Below, one piece after another: positions 23,276-36,430 of a stretch of DNA of 64,000 nucleotides; position 1 is the stretch's first letter; every line of letters starts with the position of its first letter. Source of the DNA: Paraphysomonas bandaiensis (lineage: Eukaryota; Chrysophyceae). The stretch covers positions 124,001 to 188,000 of the forward strand of contig CBFFRP010000406.1 in NCBI GenBank assembly GCA_965644295.1, written 5' to 3'. A program made the position numbers and the translations under genes. Under the pieces are notes generated by a model. It did no database searches. It saw only the letters and a program-made list of their open reading frames with translations, and was not told where the DNA came from.

Positions 23276-26200
23276 ATGGAGGCAAGCGATTTCAAGGAAC
23301 GTCATCCAAGTATCGATGATATTGAATTACAAGATGACAATCCTCTATCTCGTCCCCGGGGATCTCGTTCATCTCGCAGTCAAGCTGCCTCTTCTTCCTC
23401 TTATGCGGACACAAAACGAGCGCAGCGGTTAACAAGTTTCAAGAAAGTATCATCTGGAGAACAAGTGAATCAAAAGACATCTCAGGCGGATCGTCCACCA
23501 GTTCCCTCTAAGCCTATGCCTCCCCCACCCCCTACTGCACCTCGTACTGAGGCTACAAAGAAAGATACAAACGACGACTCTGATATATACGCTGGTAAAA
23601 AGAGTTTACAATATGGAATATGGGCTCACTATATGGGATATGGATCGTCGATGCTATGCTTTTGGTTTGGAATAACTGCAATCTCATGGTCAGATGCACG
23701 CTTCTATGGGTGTCGTGTAGATGGCGAATTTATACATAGCGACTATATAGTAAATTCTAGTGGCACATGTGCCGCTACCTATCACTCATCGTATGTATGT
23801 TGTGATCCTGATGATTCCCCGAAAGTTGATGGAAACGCCTCCATTGGTGTTTTGTATCTGCTGTATGGACTAGGCAATGTTCTAATCGAAAATTGTGATT
23901 GGGGATTTGGAATGTGGTTTCCCAATAATTTGCCGTTTTTTGACCTTGGAATATCGCCCCTTGGCATACTACACATGCTAATTGGAGTAGTAGGTCTTGC
24001 AGATTATGCTACCTGCTTAGCTGGCGTAGCACTCATCTCCACTGGTGTTGTCTATACGCTTGCCACTTGTAGGAAGGAGACAGGGGACGGGGGTCGACAA
24101 CAGAGACGCAAGGCGAGGGCTAAGTTGATGTCATCTCCTATGGCTTATGTGCGTTCCTTTCTGCCTGATTTTTCTGACGTCAATCTTAATCCAATTGAAT
24201 TCGTGAGAAGAATATACAATGAAGATAAGTTGTCATCTTACTTTTGGATGTGCATGTTCTGCGCGATGAACTTTATCGTCTTTGTTTACACGCTTTATAC
24301 ATGGAGTGTTGCCGTGGACGACATCAAAGATGATTTATTGAATGGTACTCTAAAAATTGCCTGTGATACAAAGACTTGTTCGCTGAATCGTCAAATTATT
24401 CGGTCGGGTCCTTTTTCTGGCTTTGCTCCCTGGGCAAAGGCTTGTGGTGGGTGCTTGAATCTCAACTGCAGCCTTATCCTTCTGCCTGTGATCCGACTTA
24501 TTATTCGCAAACTTAACAATGCCGGAACATCTTATTCCCGTTTTCAGGGCGGAGGCATATTGACCCGTTTTTTCGCCCATCCAGTTACCCGCTACATCCC
24601 CCTTCAGAAAAACATTGAATTTCATAAAATATGTGCCCTTGCTGTTTTAATATTTGCCAGTGGACACACTATATTCCACTGTCTGAATCTCTCACGAGCG
24701 AGTGAAACAACTCTGGCGAGGTTTAGATGGTTGGGATGGGATGGAACTGATTTTCTGACCGGTGCCATCGTTCTTTTGTCAATGTTCTTCATTTACTCCG
24801 CCGCTCCCGATATTGTTCGCAATGCAAAATTCGAGATATTTTTCACATCCCACCATTTCTTTGTTGTATTCTTTTTTGTGTTATTTCTTCATGGTCCAGT
24901 GTTTGTTTATTGGGCGATTGTCCCAGTTACACTGTATATAATCGAGAGATACTTACAGACCAAGAGAGGAAACCAGCCTTACGTTGTAACCAAAGTGGAG
25001 TGGATTCCTCCAGTGATGGCTATTCAATTCCGCCCAATTATTAAGGTCAGACAACTTAATGATGAGATGTGGGTTATAATGCATACTTTTAGGAACAATT
25101 TCAGTTTAAAGAAGGGCAGTATCTATACCTCAATTGCCCGTATATATCACAGTCTGAATGGCACCCGTTTACGATATCATCTGCCTATGATGACCTAAAT
25201 AATGGGCCGCGGTGAGTGCAGTGTTACTTCTTGCCATTGAAGCTAATTGGTCGATCACATAGAGTGTTTCTTGAGACTGGAGAGGAAGTTAAAGAAGTCC
25301 CCCGCCCGTCCAACTGGCCTGCTGGCGCAAAGTAAGATACAGTATGGAACTTGCATGCATAGTATTGTCTTAGTTGTTTTTTGGTGTCAAGGTGGAACAA
25401 ATACTGTTTAGTTTCCCAAGATTATACGAAAATACCCCATGAGTTTTTAATAGAGAAGTCGGAGACAGGATATCACGACTATATTTCGCTTCATATTAAG
25501 GTAGTTCTCAATATTTAATGAGATACACTATTGATATACATATATCTTGCTGCTCCAGGTTCATGGATTGGATGAACCCAAAGCCAAGTCCTGGACGCGG
25601 AAATTGAAGGAGTATTTTGAATTAATGAACCCCGGTGATACTGCAGATGGTAGAAGCCAAGGAAAATTTCCGTTTTACTTCACTCGACGAGATCCCCGAG
25701 GGGATATTCTGTTGGGACGACAGTACGGACCTGATGGTCAACAGATACTGCGAGTGGATGGCCCCCATTCTGCTCCTGCTGAACATTATACTAACTATGG
25801 TACCATTATGCTCATTGGTAAGTCTTTTACTCGAATTGCTGTCTACGTAATTATCTGTGAAATATAGGTGCAGGGATTGGATTAACACCTTGTGTTTCAA
25901 TATTGTGTGCATTGACGAAGTAAGTCGACTTTTCCCCCCTGTTTTGATGCGATATTTCATTTTATTTTAGATATCGGTGGAAAAAGAATTTTACACCCGA
26001 AATCGTGCACTTTTACTGGATTGTTCGCCACAATGAAATTGACTCCTTTCAGTGGCTTATTCACACACTTGCAGGTTTGTATCTTGACAACGGTAGGGCT
26101 TTCCGTGATAACTTTGAAATTCAGAGATGGAATACAATTTGCTTAAGTTACGCTCAACTGGACAAGTCGAACCACGGTAAATATAGCTACTTCCACATCA

Positions 26201-26881
26201 TATAATTAATTTGCACTTTTTCAGTTATTATTGTGAAATCAATATTTTCGTAACTGCTGCCGGAAAAGATCACCATGTAAGTAACTTCTGATTGTGTTAG
26301 GTATATAATATGTCTCGGTAATTTAAGGAACCTAAACCATTATTTCGGCCAAGTGGTGTCAAGCCGACAATTGCAAATTCTGTGGCCCCGATGTTTACCG
26401 CGGAGCAGCTGTATGGTATGGTCACTGTCCAATTCTGGTGGTGTATTGATGAGTAATTTTAGAGGGGATGCTAAATCCGACTATGAGCAGTAAGGGAATG
26501 GTTGACGCAATGAAGAGCAGTAGTAACCCCCCTAATCGGTGTGAAAGAACTTCATTATAGTGGTTTGTATGAAATGTATTGTTGTTAGGTTTCAAGATAT
26601 CTGGGTTTGGAATGGGCGTCCCAATTGGGATGAAATTTTTAAGGTTTTGGCTGTGTTCAATTCAATTACGTTACAGTTACCGTCGATTTCCAGGATATGA
26701 AAGAGCGACGAGAGCACACAGATATTGGCGTTTGCTTTTGCGGAGCGCCCGTAATTGGAGCGGTATGTGGAGATGTCATCGTGGTTTGTTTGTAATTTTT
26801 GTAAAGGATCTGCGTTCGATGTGTGAAAAGTACTCCACCGCTAATGATGTCTTATTTTCGCTGCACAAGGAGAATTTCTAG
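23276..26881 (+). CDS. NADPH oxidase (NOX/Rboh type) with extra N-terminal membrane region
   Basis: Fourteen exons (first 23276-25045, last 26807-26881; introns 44-60 nt) give 982 residues. After a disordered Ser/Pro-rich N-terminus there is an added membrane region (about 112-265, roughly four hydrophobic segments with a Cys-bearing loop at 146-176). The oxidase core begins near 320. Heme ligands are H450 and H464 (spacing 14) and H526 and H539 (spacing 13), exactly the NOX2 spacings. The FAD motif is EWHPFTISSA at 612-621, the NADPH loop GAGIGLTP lies in exons 5-6, and CFCGAP then KENF close the protein as in the family. It passes electrons from NADPH across the membrane to oxygen, making superoxide. 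No EF-hands are seen, so regulation differs from plant Rboh or NOX5. The core is certain; the role of the N-terminal membrane block is unknown. Confidence 0.95.
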
Positions 26882-27254
26882 ACAACAAGCTCTAACTTGG
26901 AGTGTATTGTATTGAATATATTGTGTTTTGGTGATCATTATCACAAACGTTAAAATTTTGGTGGCCCTTCGACGTATGAAAATTTGAAGTCTTATGTCGC
27001 GTTACCGCGCGTATTGCAGGTTCATTCTCTAATTTTCAATTTCAGAGCCTTACTAAGAGTCAATATAGATTATTGTTACTTACGATGTATCAACAGGAAT
27101 AACAAGTTTGTTAATTTTATCTATGCATTACATTTACAAAACCGGTCATTCATATACACTACAAAGACCTGTAGTAGAGAGTAAATAGCTGATAGGTTTT
27201 CTATTTATTCAGAACTAATTATGTCCAATCTCTATTGACACACACATTCCGTAC

Positions 27255-27974
27255 CAGGGCTGCGTAACAATTAATTGCAATTACTAGTTATAGCTCGCGC
27301 AATTATAATTGCAATTTAATTGTGCCAATTATTGTCTAATTAACTTAGTCATTGCAAACACGTATAGCATCTTCAACCGTATGATGATATAATTGACAGA
27401 GTATGATATTTACATGATCAAAACTCTAAATATCCAGGTTTTTGTCTTCAAAAAACAGTAAAAAACCCTGATAATCCATACCGCTGCACATCCAGTTCGT
27501 AGTGAACTTCAACCCTGCAGTGTCCTGTAAGGCATCCAGGATCGGAAAAACATGATTGCCACACTACATATAGATATATATCTTCAACTAGAGGGGTATT
27601 GAGCATTACATATACACTATGGATCGAGCTGAACTAAGTCTTGTAGCTCAAAATCAAGGGGAAAGACACTTAATCGACCGTTCAAAAGAACAGTACCTTT
27701 CTTCTTAATGTCAAGAAAACGTTATAATGAGAGGCCAACCTTCCCACTATTGTAATAGCCATTAAGGGCAATAAATGGCCATCGTCCTTAATGTTTTGCA
27801 ACTTCTAATTCTAACATTATGTGCTCTTATACTATATAGTTAATAATTGCCAATTAATTGCAATTTAATTGCAACCTTACAGCGAGCAATTATAATTGCA
27901 ATTATTACGTATGTTCCATCCAATTTAATTGAATTAGAATTAATTGCAATTCAATTAATTGTTACTCAGCCCTG
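27255..27974. mobile_element. non-autonomous hAT-type element (MITE)
   Basis: The ends are inverted repeats, CAGGGCTGCGTAACAATTAA at the left and the complement of CAGGGCTGAGTAACAATTAA at the right. They are flanked by TTCCGTAC (27247-27254) and ATCCGTAC (27975-27982), an 8-bp target duplication with one mismatch. CAGGG-type termini with 8-bp duplications are the mark of hAT transposons. The interior is AATTGCAATT-rich and has no transposase frame. Confidence 0.8.
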
Positions 27975-28639
27975 ATCCGTACGTATAGTGACTACTTCTG
28001 TCAAGCACTTCAACCTTCAACGCTATGCCATGTTTAATAAAGCGACGGCGGAATTTAGTCATATGAATCCACACAGTCACACTGTACTTAGTATCGGAAG
28101 AATTACTCCACCTACTCACACTTATGCTGGTGTATAGATAAATACCTAGTCAAAGTAATAAATGATTCAACCATTCAACCTTGCCAATTTTAGTGCTATA
28201 TCCAATATCAATTGATTACAGATGGTGACTATATATAAGTTATTGGATATTGAATGTCTTATGTGCTAGCAGTAGACGTGTCATCATAGTGAAGCTAAAT
28301 TATCTATAAGTAACAAGTAAAACTATATAAAATACTTGCTCGTTGCTCGCACAACACAACACATTAATGACTTACACACGCACAACAACGACGACAAAAG
28401 AAGTGATAAATGGGACTTATCCTTTTCCTTTTGTCTACCATCATTAGGCTATTGCTTCATATAACGTCCTCAGTAAATAGGCATCATCATTTCACCCGAT
28501 GATGTTAACATTTCAACTTCTGTATCGAGATATAAACAATTTATAACCTAGAATAGAATAATAGTAGTGAATGTCTGATTATTAGCAACAGGCGTGTAAG
28601 AGTGAGACCTAATGTAGCAAAACAATTTAACTAACCAGT

Positions 28640-29060
28640 GCTTAACTCTGATATCCTAGTATTTAAAGCTACGAAAGTTGTTTGTGCAACACCGCAAGCA
28701 GCAATCTGCAACCACTTTCACACTACCACTCAAAGCAAAAGCAGTGAGCAGTGAGCACACAGAACGTTGATAAACCTGGCATCTGCTGACTTTAGGATTT
28801 TTGAGTCTATATTATGGTGAACAGCCCGGGTTCCTGACTTCATCAGGCAGCCCAATACCTTGAGACGTCTACACATGTGACACTAATTAGTGACCCTTAT
28901 ACCACACAAGCATTAGGCTATGAGTGGGCAGAACAATATCTGCTGTTTATGTTTGCGGCTTAGGTTAGTTTCCCGGAAAGTTATCTCCGGCACTTATCAC
29001 CCAGAACCCAGAACACCACGAAAAGGTGCGATCCGACTTTGTTGAGGATGAATACCATAT
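28640..29060 (-). repeat. foldback-type repeat, reverse copy
   Basis: It runs colinear with 39880-40230 plus 40795-40860: GATATCCTAGTATTTAAAGC, CACCGCAAGCA, CAGGCAGCCCAATAC, ACGTCTACACA, CCACACAAGCATT, GGCTATGAGTGGGCAGAA, ATCTCCGG and CACCACGAAAAGGTGCGA. It is diverged and lacks the second terminus. Confidence 0.65.
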
Positions 29061-29249
29061 CAACACCTACTGGGAAATCTCTGTAAACAGAAAGTATTGA
29101 TTTAATGACTATGTTATTACGCCAATTTTGGTATATAGTTAATTAAGACGCGTACAGTAGTGATTATTACCGTGGGTGTTACAGAAAATATCGTAAAGAA
29201 CTGATTGCATATATATTATTACCTATCTACAAATGTTCTGAATAGATAA

Positions 29250-31610
29250 CTATCCAAAAATTGCACCGCTTCCTTCAATGTCACGACTGGAAGCCATTCG
29301 ATCCTTTACAGTGTCCAACATAGGATTCTCATGGGAACTATTCCACCAATTGACAAAGTCTTCCTTCTCTATGAGTCCATTTTTATCCAAATCACATATG
29401 TGGACGCATGATGCAAGTTCCTCTTCGCTGAGTTGATAGCCGATAGCAGTACCAACTTTCACGAGCTCGTCATACGATATTTTACTGTCTTTGTCCGTAT
29501 CAATAACATCAAAAGCATGCTTAATATCGGCCTCCATTGCAAACCTCGGAAGAGTTTGGCTTGTGTCAGGGGTAGAACCACCGAAGTGAGATATAAACTT
29601 GTAAGCTTCAATTGCCTCCTCTTGTCGTTTATCAGGACTCCACTTCAGTTCTGTAGCCATTATATCAAGCACTTTCGGAACTGCAACAATGGCGGCTTCT
29701 TTGTTAAGAAAGAGTAGTCTGGTACGCCTGGCAATCACATCTTCTACATGCCGTGCCCAGTCATGTCGGGTCGCATAAGTAACTTCAGCAGTTATGTAGG
29801 GGTATCCACTCACAAGAAGAGTAACTCCTCCGCTCTCATACGGACTCTTCGACCCAGTGGATCTAACACGTGCCGCAGCAGCAGCTGCCTCCTCCTCCTT
29901 GACGATATCACATACTTCATGAGCTCGACCGCCGTAGGCTCGAGCCAGATGAGCGGCGACACTGTAAGGAATATTATACTGCTGTACTAACCGTACAGGA
30001 AGATTCACAGTGTATCCTAAGCACATTATATACTTAACATGACTAGTTTTTATGTCGACAACCACGAACCTTCTCTACCCACGAGCCCTATATCTAGCGT
30101 ATTACACTTTCCTGCCTTCGTCAACCCAGCAACTGATATCACCTTATCGATGGCATCCTCAGCCCTGTTTATATTTGTCACATAGAAAAACTTATAAATA
30201 CATACATACATTTCTCTATATGTGGTCCACTTTCCTCCAGAAACAAATACAAGATCGGTATTTCTGTTGTGTGATATGACATGGTCGCGACTCACTGATG
30301 CAGTTCTATTTGGGTTGGCATTCGGGTCTACAGCCAGTGGGCGTATTCCAGACCACGCGCTCAGCACATCCTGTCGACGCACCTTCAGCTCAGGGTTCAA
30401 GTACTTACTAGATTCATTCAGTAGCCAAAGGATTTCCGACTCTGGGGGTTCGGGACGCATTGTGGGCTCTGTGCGATGGTCAGTAGTGCCAACCAGAACG
30501 TGATCCTCCCAGGGAAGAAAGAACATAAAGCGTCCATCAGATGTGCTCATATCTACAAATCCAAAATTCGATGGGGCAAAGTACCCTGGAAGCACTATAT
30601 GCACACCCCGAGCACCGTCCACAGCAGGGCGACAAGCAGGATCTTCCAACTTCCTTACAGCATCAGTGAAAGGTCCGCAGCAGAGCAACACACCCCGAGC
30701 TTTAATATCAAAACTCTCCCCAGATAACTCGTCCCGCACAGTCGCGCCACAAACTTTTCCATTCTCGTCATGAAGCAGGTGTACAACGTTGCAATAGTTT
30801 GCGATGGAAGCTCCCTCACGGGCGGCGGTCTGAGCGATAGCCAGATTAGTCCGGGCGTCGTCGAATTGTCCCTCGTAAAAGACTGAACAGTACTTAAGAC
30901 CATCCATCACCATCTGTGGAAACTTTCGCTTTGCACGAGATGGAGTCATTATATGGGAGGGAGGGCAACTAAAGCCACTCAGAGCGTCGTAAAACTTGAA
31001 AAATGCTGGAAATAGCCCAAGTGGGCCTAGAGCAGCTGGTGGGTAGGAGAATGGTGGCGGCCACAGCAACCATTTTGTTAGCGGTACTGCAATAGGGATC
31101 CACTTTACAAGGTGAGGTTGTGACAGCACCAAGAACTTCCGCTCTCTGTGGCAATTCATCACCATATGGAAGTCTTGCACAAATCTTTTTATTGTTTTAA
31201 CTGGAGAGCGCAGAAGTCTCAAGTCATGGTTAAAAAGTGCCACAAAAGCCTCAACTAGGTAGCGACTGCCTCCCCATACAAGCTTTGTGGACCGAGAAGA
31301 TGTTCCACTCCCGAAGTCTTCTCTCTCAACGCATGCTACCTTAAGACCTCTGCTGGCTGCATCTAAAGCCGCCCCTGTCATTGAAACACTTCATAAGAGT
31401 GTATCCATGCAACAACATCAACTCACCAGCTCCTGTGGATCCTCCGCCTATAATCAGCACATCAAACTCTTGTGTGTGTTTGATATCTCTGATACACTCC
31501 TCTCTGTTAGGGATGCGCTCCCTCGCTGCCGTCACTGTCACTGGACGATACTGAAGATGACGTAATGATGACGGCAGAGAGCGACAGCGAGAACGAAGAG
31601 ATGTGTACAT
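29250..31610 (-). CDS. GPD2: mitochondrial FAD glycerol-3-phosphate dehydrogenase with EF-hands
   Basis: Exons 31610-31427, 31374-30210, 30164-30070 and 30016-29250 give 736 residues, close to animal GPD2 (727). The Arg/Ser-rich start (MYTSLRSRCRSLPSS) is a likely mitochondrial presequence. The FAD fold opens with IIGGGSTGAG at 53-62, followed by EREDFGSGTSSRSTKLVWGG, FLPWEDHVLVGTTDH and GGKWTTYR, all family signatures. Two EF-hand loops lie at 654-665 (DTDKDSKISYDE) and 690-701 (DLDKNGLIEKED), as in the calcium-stimulated animal enzyme. It oxidises glycerol 3-phosphate and feeds electrons to ubiquinone at the inner membrane. The 45-nt second intron has no in-frame stop, so its retention would add 15 residues without a frameshift. 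It is head to head with CFAP52. Confidence 0.95.
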
Positions 31611-32193
31611 ACTATAGCTTGAAGTGCTGCTCGTGTGTGATTGTGTGTGATTGTGAGTGAGGTGTGCGTGTATTCCTACACAGCAGAGCGAAGAGAATGA
31701 AGTGAGTGAGCATATCATACAGCACACATACAGCAGCATCGTCAAGCAGTGCCCTACAGCAGTGTAGTACTTATCTACGTACTTGATGTTCAATATTTTG
31801 ACGGAAGGCTTTCTTGCTTCAACGTACACTTCTCTGTACGTGAATCCTTACAGCACAATACGGTATGCACTGATAGTATACACTGTATTTCTTTGTACTA
31901 CAGGTTCGATGAAACGTTTGTGAAGGTCCTGCTGTGGTGTGTGTATATGCTACATGCTGCTGCGTGTGTGTGATCTATCGTAGTGTGCAGTGTATGCCTA
32001 TATCTATATACATGGAGCCGTATACAGCGTACAGTGTGCTGCGGGTTCTCGTCTCACTATTAGAGGCATCATTTCAAATTTCTTCCATTACGACTCTGTA
32101 GAGAGCCACCAAAGAGAGATAAACGACACATAAAGCACCCACTGTGTTATCGTCGCCGCTAGTCCATTACAGTAATCTATCCATTAGTGTAAA
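31611..32193. promoter_or_regulatory. bidirectional promoter region
   Basis: The gap between the divergent GPD2 and CFAP52 starts contains GTATAC and TGTAC words (31860-31885, 31985-32035) like the other divergent spacers here, and a GTGTGTGATTGTGTGTGATT run at 31632-31655. No gene is seen. Confidence 0.4.
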
Positions 32194-34524
32194 ATGAGTG
32201 CTAGAGATCATACGCATCAAGGACATCTGCAGGGCGCTTCTCACCACCCTGAGATATTTTTACCTCCAACAGACAGGACAGAAGAGAAGCTTGTGGAGCA
32301 GAAAGAAGTTTTGGAAGATGACTTTTCACCTGAAATCCAGGATAAAATACTGCATGAGACGTATGGTGCCGGAGATGCATCAGAAGACCCGCTGCAGCTG
32401 GAGCATATGGTTGGCTTCGGAGGGGAGTTTCCGAACAGCGTTGTATCCCTTCCACTTGATGATAATCTATTTACGAAATGGTAATCATTTCTTCAGTTTG
32501 AGTTTAATGTATGTATAATATATGTACAGTATGGGAAGCCTGATCGCGATTGAAAATATGAACGACCCACACGACCAGACGATTTTGAGAGCACATGATA
32601 TGCAGGTAGTACTACAAACACCAATGCTATACAACTGTAAGTATTCGTGCCCAGGTCAGTGCGCTTGCAGTTTCCCCAAGCGGTGAGCTTTTGGCTTCAG
32701 GCCAATTAGGTACCCGCAGCTTCAAGGGGAACGCTGCCCCGATATTTGTGTGGAGCACAGCAACTGGGAAAAGGCTCGTTGCTCTAAGAGGTAACGTTGC
32801 TGTCAGTGTGTCATGATATGATTTACTTAAGAATTGCCCTTAGGGTTAACTCAAAGAGTTAACATCATTACTTTTTCAACTGACGAGAAATTCTTATGTG
32901 GTTGTGGCGAGGTGATTTTTATCAATCTGTATCTAACTACACCTGACCTTTGCCTTTAGGACTGTCTGCTTTATGTTTGGGAGTTGTCTTCTGGAGAGGT
33001 CGTGTTTGGTCAGCGTAACACAACTCCAGTTAGTATTGTGAAGTGGGTGGAGCACTATGTGCAAAATAGGCGTGTTGTCTATGATCTCGCGATTGGCGTT
33101 GGTACCACACTTAGCAAGGGCAAATTCTACTTTGATCAGGGACGCGTACAGTGGACATTGAGCACCAAGCCTTATGCACTACCCTCAGGCGGACTCGTGC
33201 GTCACTTTGCATCCATCGACCACTCCGAAGATTGCAAGTATCTGTTCGTTGGAACAACTGGGGCGGATATGATTGTCTATCGGCACGACATTGCAGTATT
33301 CAGAGCCCTCATACCCATATGTTCTAATGGGGTCCGTAGTATGGTGCGTCTTCCCAACGGAGATATCGTGTGTGGTGGTGGCGATGGTAGCGTAACTAAA
33401 GTTACTGGCGAAGACCTAGCCTGGGAGATACTTGAGAAGGTGAGAACTGAAATATATATGTATTTCTAAAGTAATTGCAGATAACTCTGGACGGCCCTGT
33501 GGTGAGTCTGTCGTTATCGCCAAATGGGTCGGAAGTATTGGCTGGGTGTAGCAGCGGATCTATATTCCGCTGCATGACTCATTCTCTCGCTTCAGATGTG
33601 GTGACAACATCTCACACTAGTGCCGTCACAACTCTTGCATTTGGGCCGTTTAATGGGGACAGAGCTGGAATATTTGCCACAGGCACGAGGAATGGCGAGT
33701 TGCGCGTGTGGGACATTGCAGACTATGCATGCACTGCTTTCAGACGCGAAGTTAAAGCTGGCGCCGTTCTTTGTCTAGCGCTCTATAGCGACAATGGAAT
33801 GGTTGTATCGGGATGGGAGGACGGGTTTATCCGCTGTCACGACATATCCTTGAACCGACAGATCTGGTACATCCCCCAGGGCCACAGGGGTGGCACCACT
33901 TCCATTGCGATATGCGACGATGCTGAGAATAAAATGCAATTTATGGTATCAGGTGGCGCTGATGGTGCGGTTCGCGTATGGCGCCTATCTAATCGTGAAC
34001 TGATGACACAGTACAGTGAGCACTCCAGAGGAGTGTCTAAAGTGCTCATTGACAATACACACAAAAATATCGTCCATAGTGTCAGTCTTGACTGTACAGT
34101 TCTCTCATATGACCTTAAGACTGATAAACGCAAGATATCACATATTATAAAGGGTGGATATCTGACGCATATGACACAACGACTAGACAGTGAGTGTGAG
34201 TTAATCACGTGCGATACTCAGGGACGGCTGCTTCACTGGGACATAGACGTGCGTGACCCAGTGCTAATAGTCATGGATGCTGGCATGAATCCGTCGCTCA
34301 AGGTCCTCGCTGTGTCTCCGTCCGGTAGATTCCTTGCATTTGCAGGTGACGATACTGTGCTCAAGGTTCTGGATGTGGCTTCCAACCAAGTTCTGTCACT
34401 GGGTAAGGGCCACTCTGGCAGTATACTGACACTTTCATGGACTCCCGACGAACGACAGATTATCACTGGTTCTGAAGATTCGTGTATGTGCGTGTGGAAT
34501 TTTTATCTGGGTGGTCAAGAGTAG
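32194..34524 (+). CDS. CFAP52: cilia- and flagella-associated WD-repeat protein 52
   Basis: Exons 32194-32480, 32530-32605, 32655-32790, 32844-32911, 32960-33439 and 33481-34524 give 696 residues; human CFAP52 (WDR16) has 620. The alignment starts near residue 68 (LQLEHMVGFGGEFPNSV, then GSLIAIENM), so the first 65 or so residues are an extension. Many WD blades follow, with family hallmarks such as ASGQLGTRSFKGNAAPIFVW, FCGCGEDCLLYVWE-like sequence, FATGTRNGELRVWD and FMVSGGADGAVRVW. In other flagellates the protein sits inside doublet microtubules at the inner junction of the axoneme. Its presence says the organism makes motile cilia. A short 41-nt intron precedes the last exon. Confidence 0.95.
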
Positions 34525-36430
34525 AAATGAAGTATGACTCAAGCACGTAACATGTTTGACTATTTAGGGCGTGTAGTAAAACTCAATTCTGTGCTGTGAT
34601 GCAGTGGCGTACATGCATATCAAAAGCATAAATTTAGTAGTGTGCTACCTTTTATGTTGCATCTAATCCACTTACTTTTATAAAATTGAATTTCATTCCC
34701 GTGGTCTGATTTGACATAGCGTGGTTTTGGTATTTTGGAAAACATTCTGCAGCCAATCAGATTTCGGTAGTGAATATGCGCAATACAAGACCAATATAAA
34801 TACATTTCCAAGTATGAAATGTTTTAATTGTAAGTATATTCTCGTGCATTGTGTGTCTTGTAGTCCAAATCATTAAATATTTCCAGTTTATTCGGTAGAT
34901 AGGAGCATAAGTTGGTAATTAAACAATAATATATTGCAGGGCTGAGTATCAATTAATTGTCAATTACTAAAATTGCATTATTGAAATTGGGACATCAAAT
35001 CATAATTGCAATTATAATTGACTCCAGCTAGCTTCTATTAATTGTCAATTAATTTCAATTATTTGATATTTAGAAACCCACCTTTTTACGCTAAAAAGTT
35101 GTTGAAAAGCGGCATTTTTATTAAAAAATTCTATTTTTCATATAAAAATCGAAGATTTGTGAAAGACTATAACATCAATATACTGTATTGTAGCACTCCT
35201 CCACTAATTTTACAACTTCCAGATAATAATGAGTAGATAACCTTCTTGTTGAATGATTCGCTCTAATTTTATTACTATTGAAATCATTGATAGATAGTTT
35301 TTAGTTATAGTGAAACCAAAAATATCAAGTAATGTATCATTATCAAGAATCAATAATTAGTGACGTATTTAAAGCTTTAAGATTAACAAAGATGGAGAAC
35401 TTTACCAGAAAATTAAGGGTTTAGTAATTTGTAACCATGCTGGTAAATATGTATTCCTAATTATCCAGTATTACTGTAGACTATTGTACTTAATAAATTT
35501 TACTTAGTCCTGAAATTAATACATTCAGTTCATCCGTTTATATATACGTATTTGGTGTTTACATGTTTATATCACATACAGTAATTGAACTAAATGTGCA
35601 TTCGGTACCAACTGAAATAAAATATGGAATTGCTGATGAGATGTCACAGTCAATTTTATTCGACAGATGTACTGCTATAGCTTATGAATGACTTTATGAG
35701 GCTGGGGAATCACTTGTAGCAAATACTTAGTGAGAAGTGAGAATTGAGTATGACTTTGCAAAATAGTCATTATTAATATGAATGGGAAACCTAAGGAGAT
35801 ACAGAAATCTAGGACGCATTAGTTAATAGGGTCATGCTGTCAATAATTTTCTAGAAATACATACTATGAAGATCAGGTTAGAATTGTGGGTAAAGTATAT
35901 GTATGAACTCCATTCCTATTCCTGTACTACTATTTACTATTTACTATTTACTATTAGATGTCGGATGTCGCAACTGTAGTTGAAAAACAAATGTAAAGTA
36001 CTACAACTTATAATAATGCATTGAGTATGGGGAAATATTTTTCAACCCAGCTAGTCAAATTGATTGAGTTACTTAGTCAATAAATAACTCAATATCTGTA
36101 CTCATTAATTGAAAAGCTAGGTTAACACCTAGCTCTTACCTAGTCATTGTAATCTGATAATATGAATTATTTAACGACTATATTTTCAAACCCTTGATTG
36201 GTATTTACGCTATTTTTGTGGTGACTAGGAAGTTTCACCAATCGACAAGGTACAATAACAGTTCCCCCATTTATTACATAAATATTAATTCATTTTCATA
36301 CGGTAAAAACCACACGCAATAGATATAAAATCATTAGATCGAAAGTTTATGTGTGACCTCAATCAGTGCGAGCTATGTACAATATACACAATGCGACCAA
36401 CTCCTCACACAACATAACACGTCTACCCTC
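34525..36430. other. gene-free AT-rich spacer
   Basis: It holds a hAT-related AT-rich fragment (34936-35065) and a stretch around 36030-36250 with repeated CTAGTCA/TGACTAGG words that recurs in reverse at 48220-48400. No gene is supported. Confidence 0.55.
34936..35065. repeat. AT-rich repeat with hAT-like CAGGGCTG end
   Basis: It begins CAGGGCTGAGTATCAATTAA, close to the terminus of the element at 27255, followed by GAAATTGGGACATCAAAT and AATTGTCAATTAAT, shared with 8745-9010. I find no opposite end. Confidence 0.55.

Larger units (their letters stand above)
26882..29249. other. gene-free spacer with transposon remains
   Basis: It lies between the convergent oxidase and glycerol-3-phosphate dehydrogenase genes. 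It contains a complete hAT-type miniature element (27255-27974) and a reversed copy of the foldback repeat (28640-29060); the rest is AT-rich. Confidence 0.6.
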
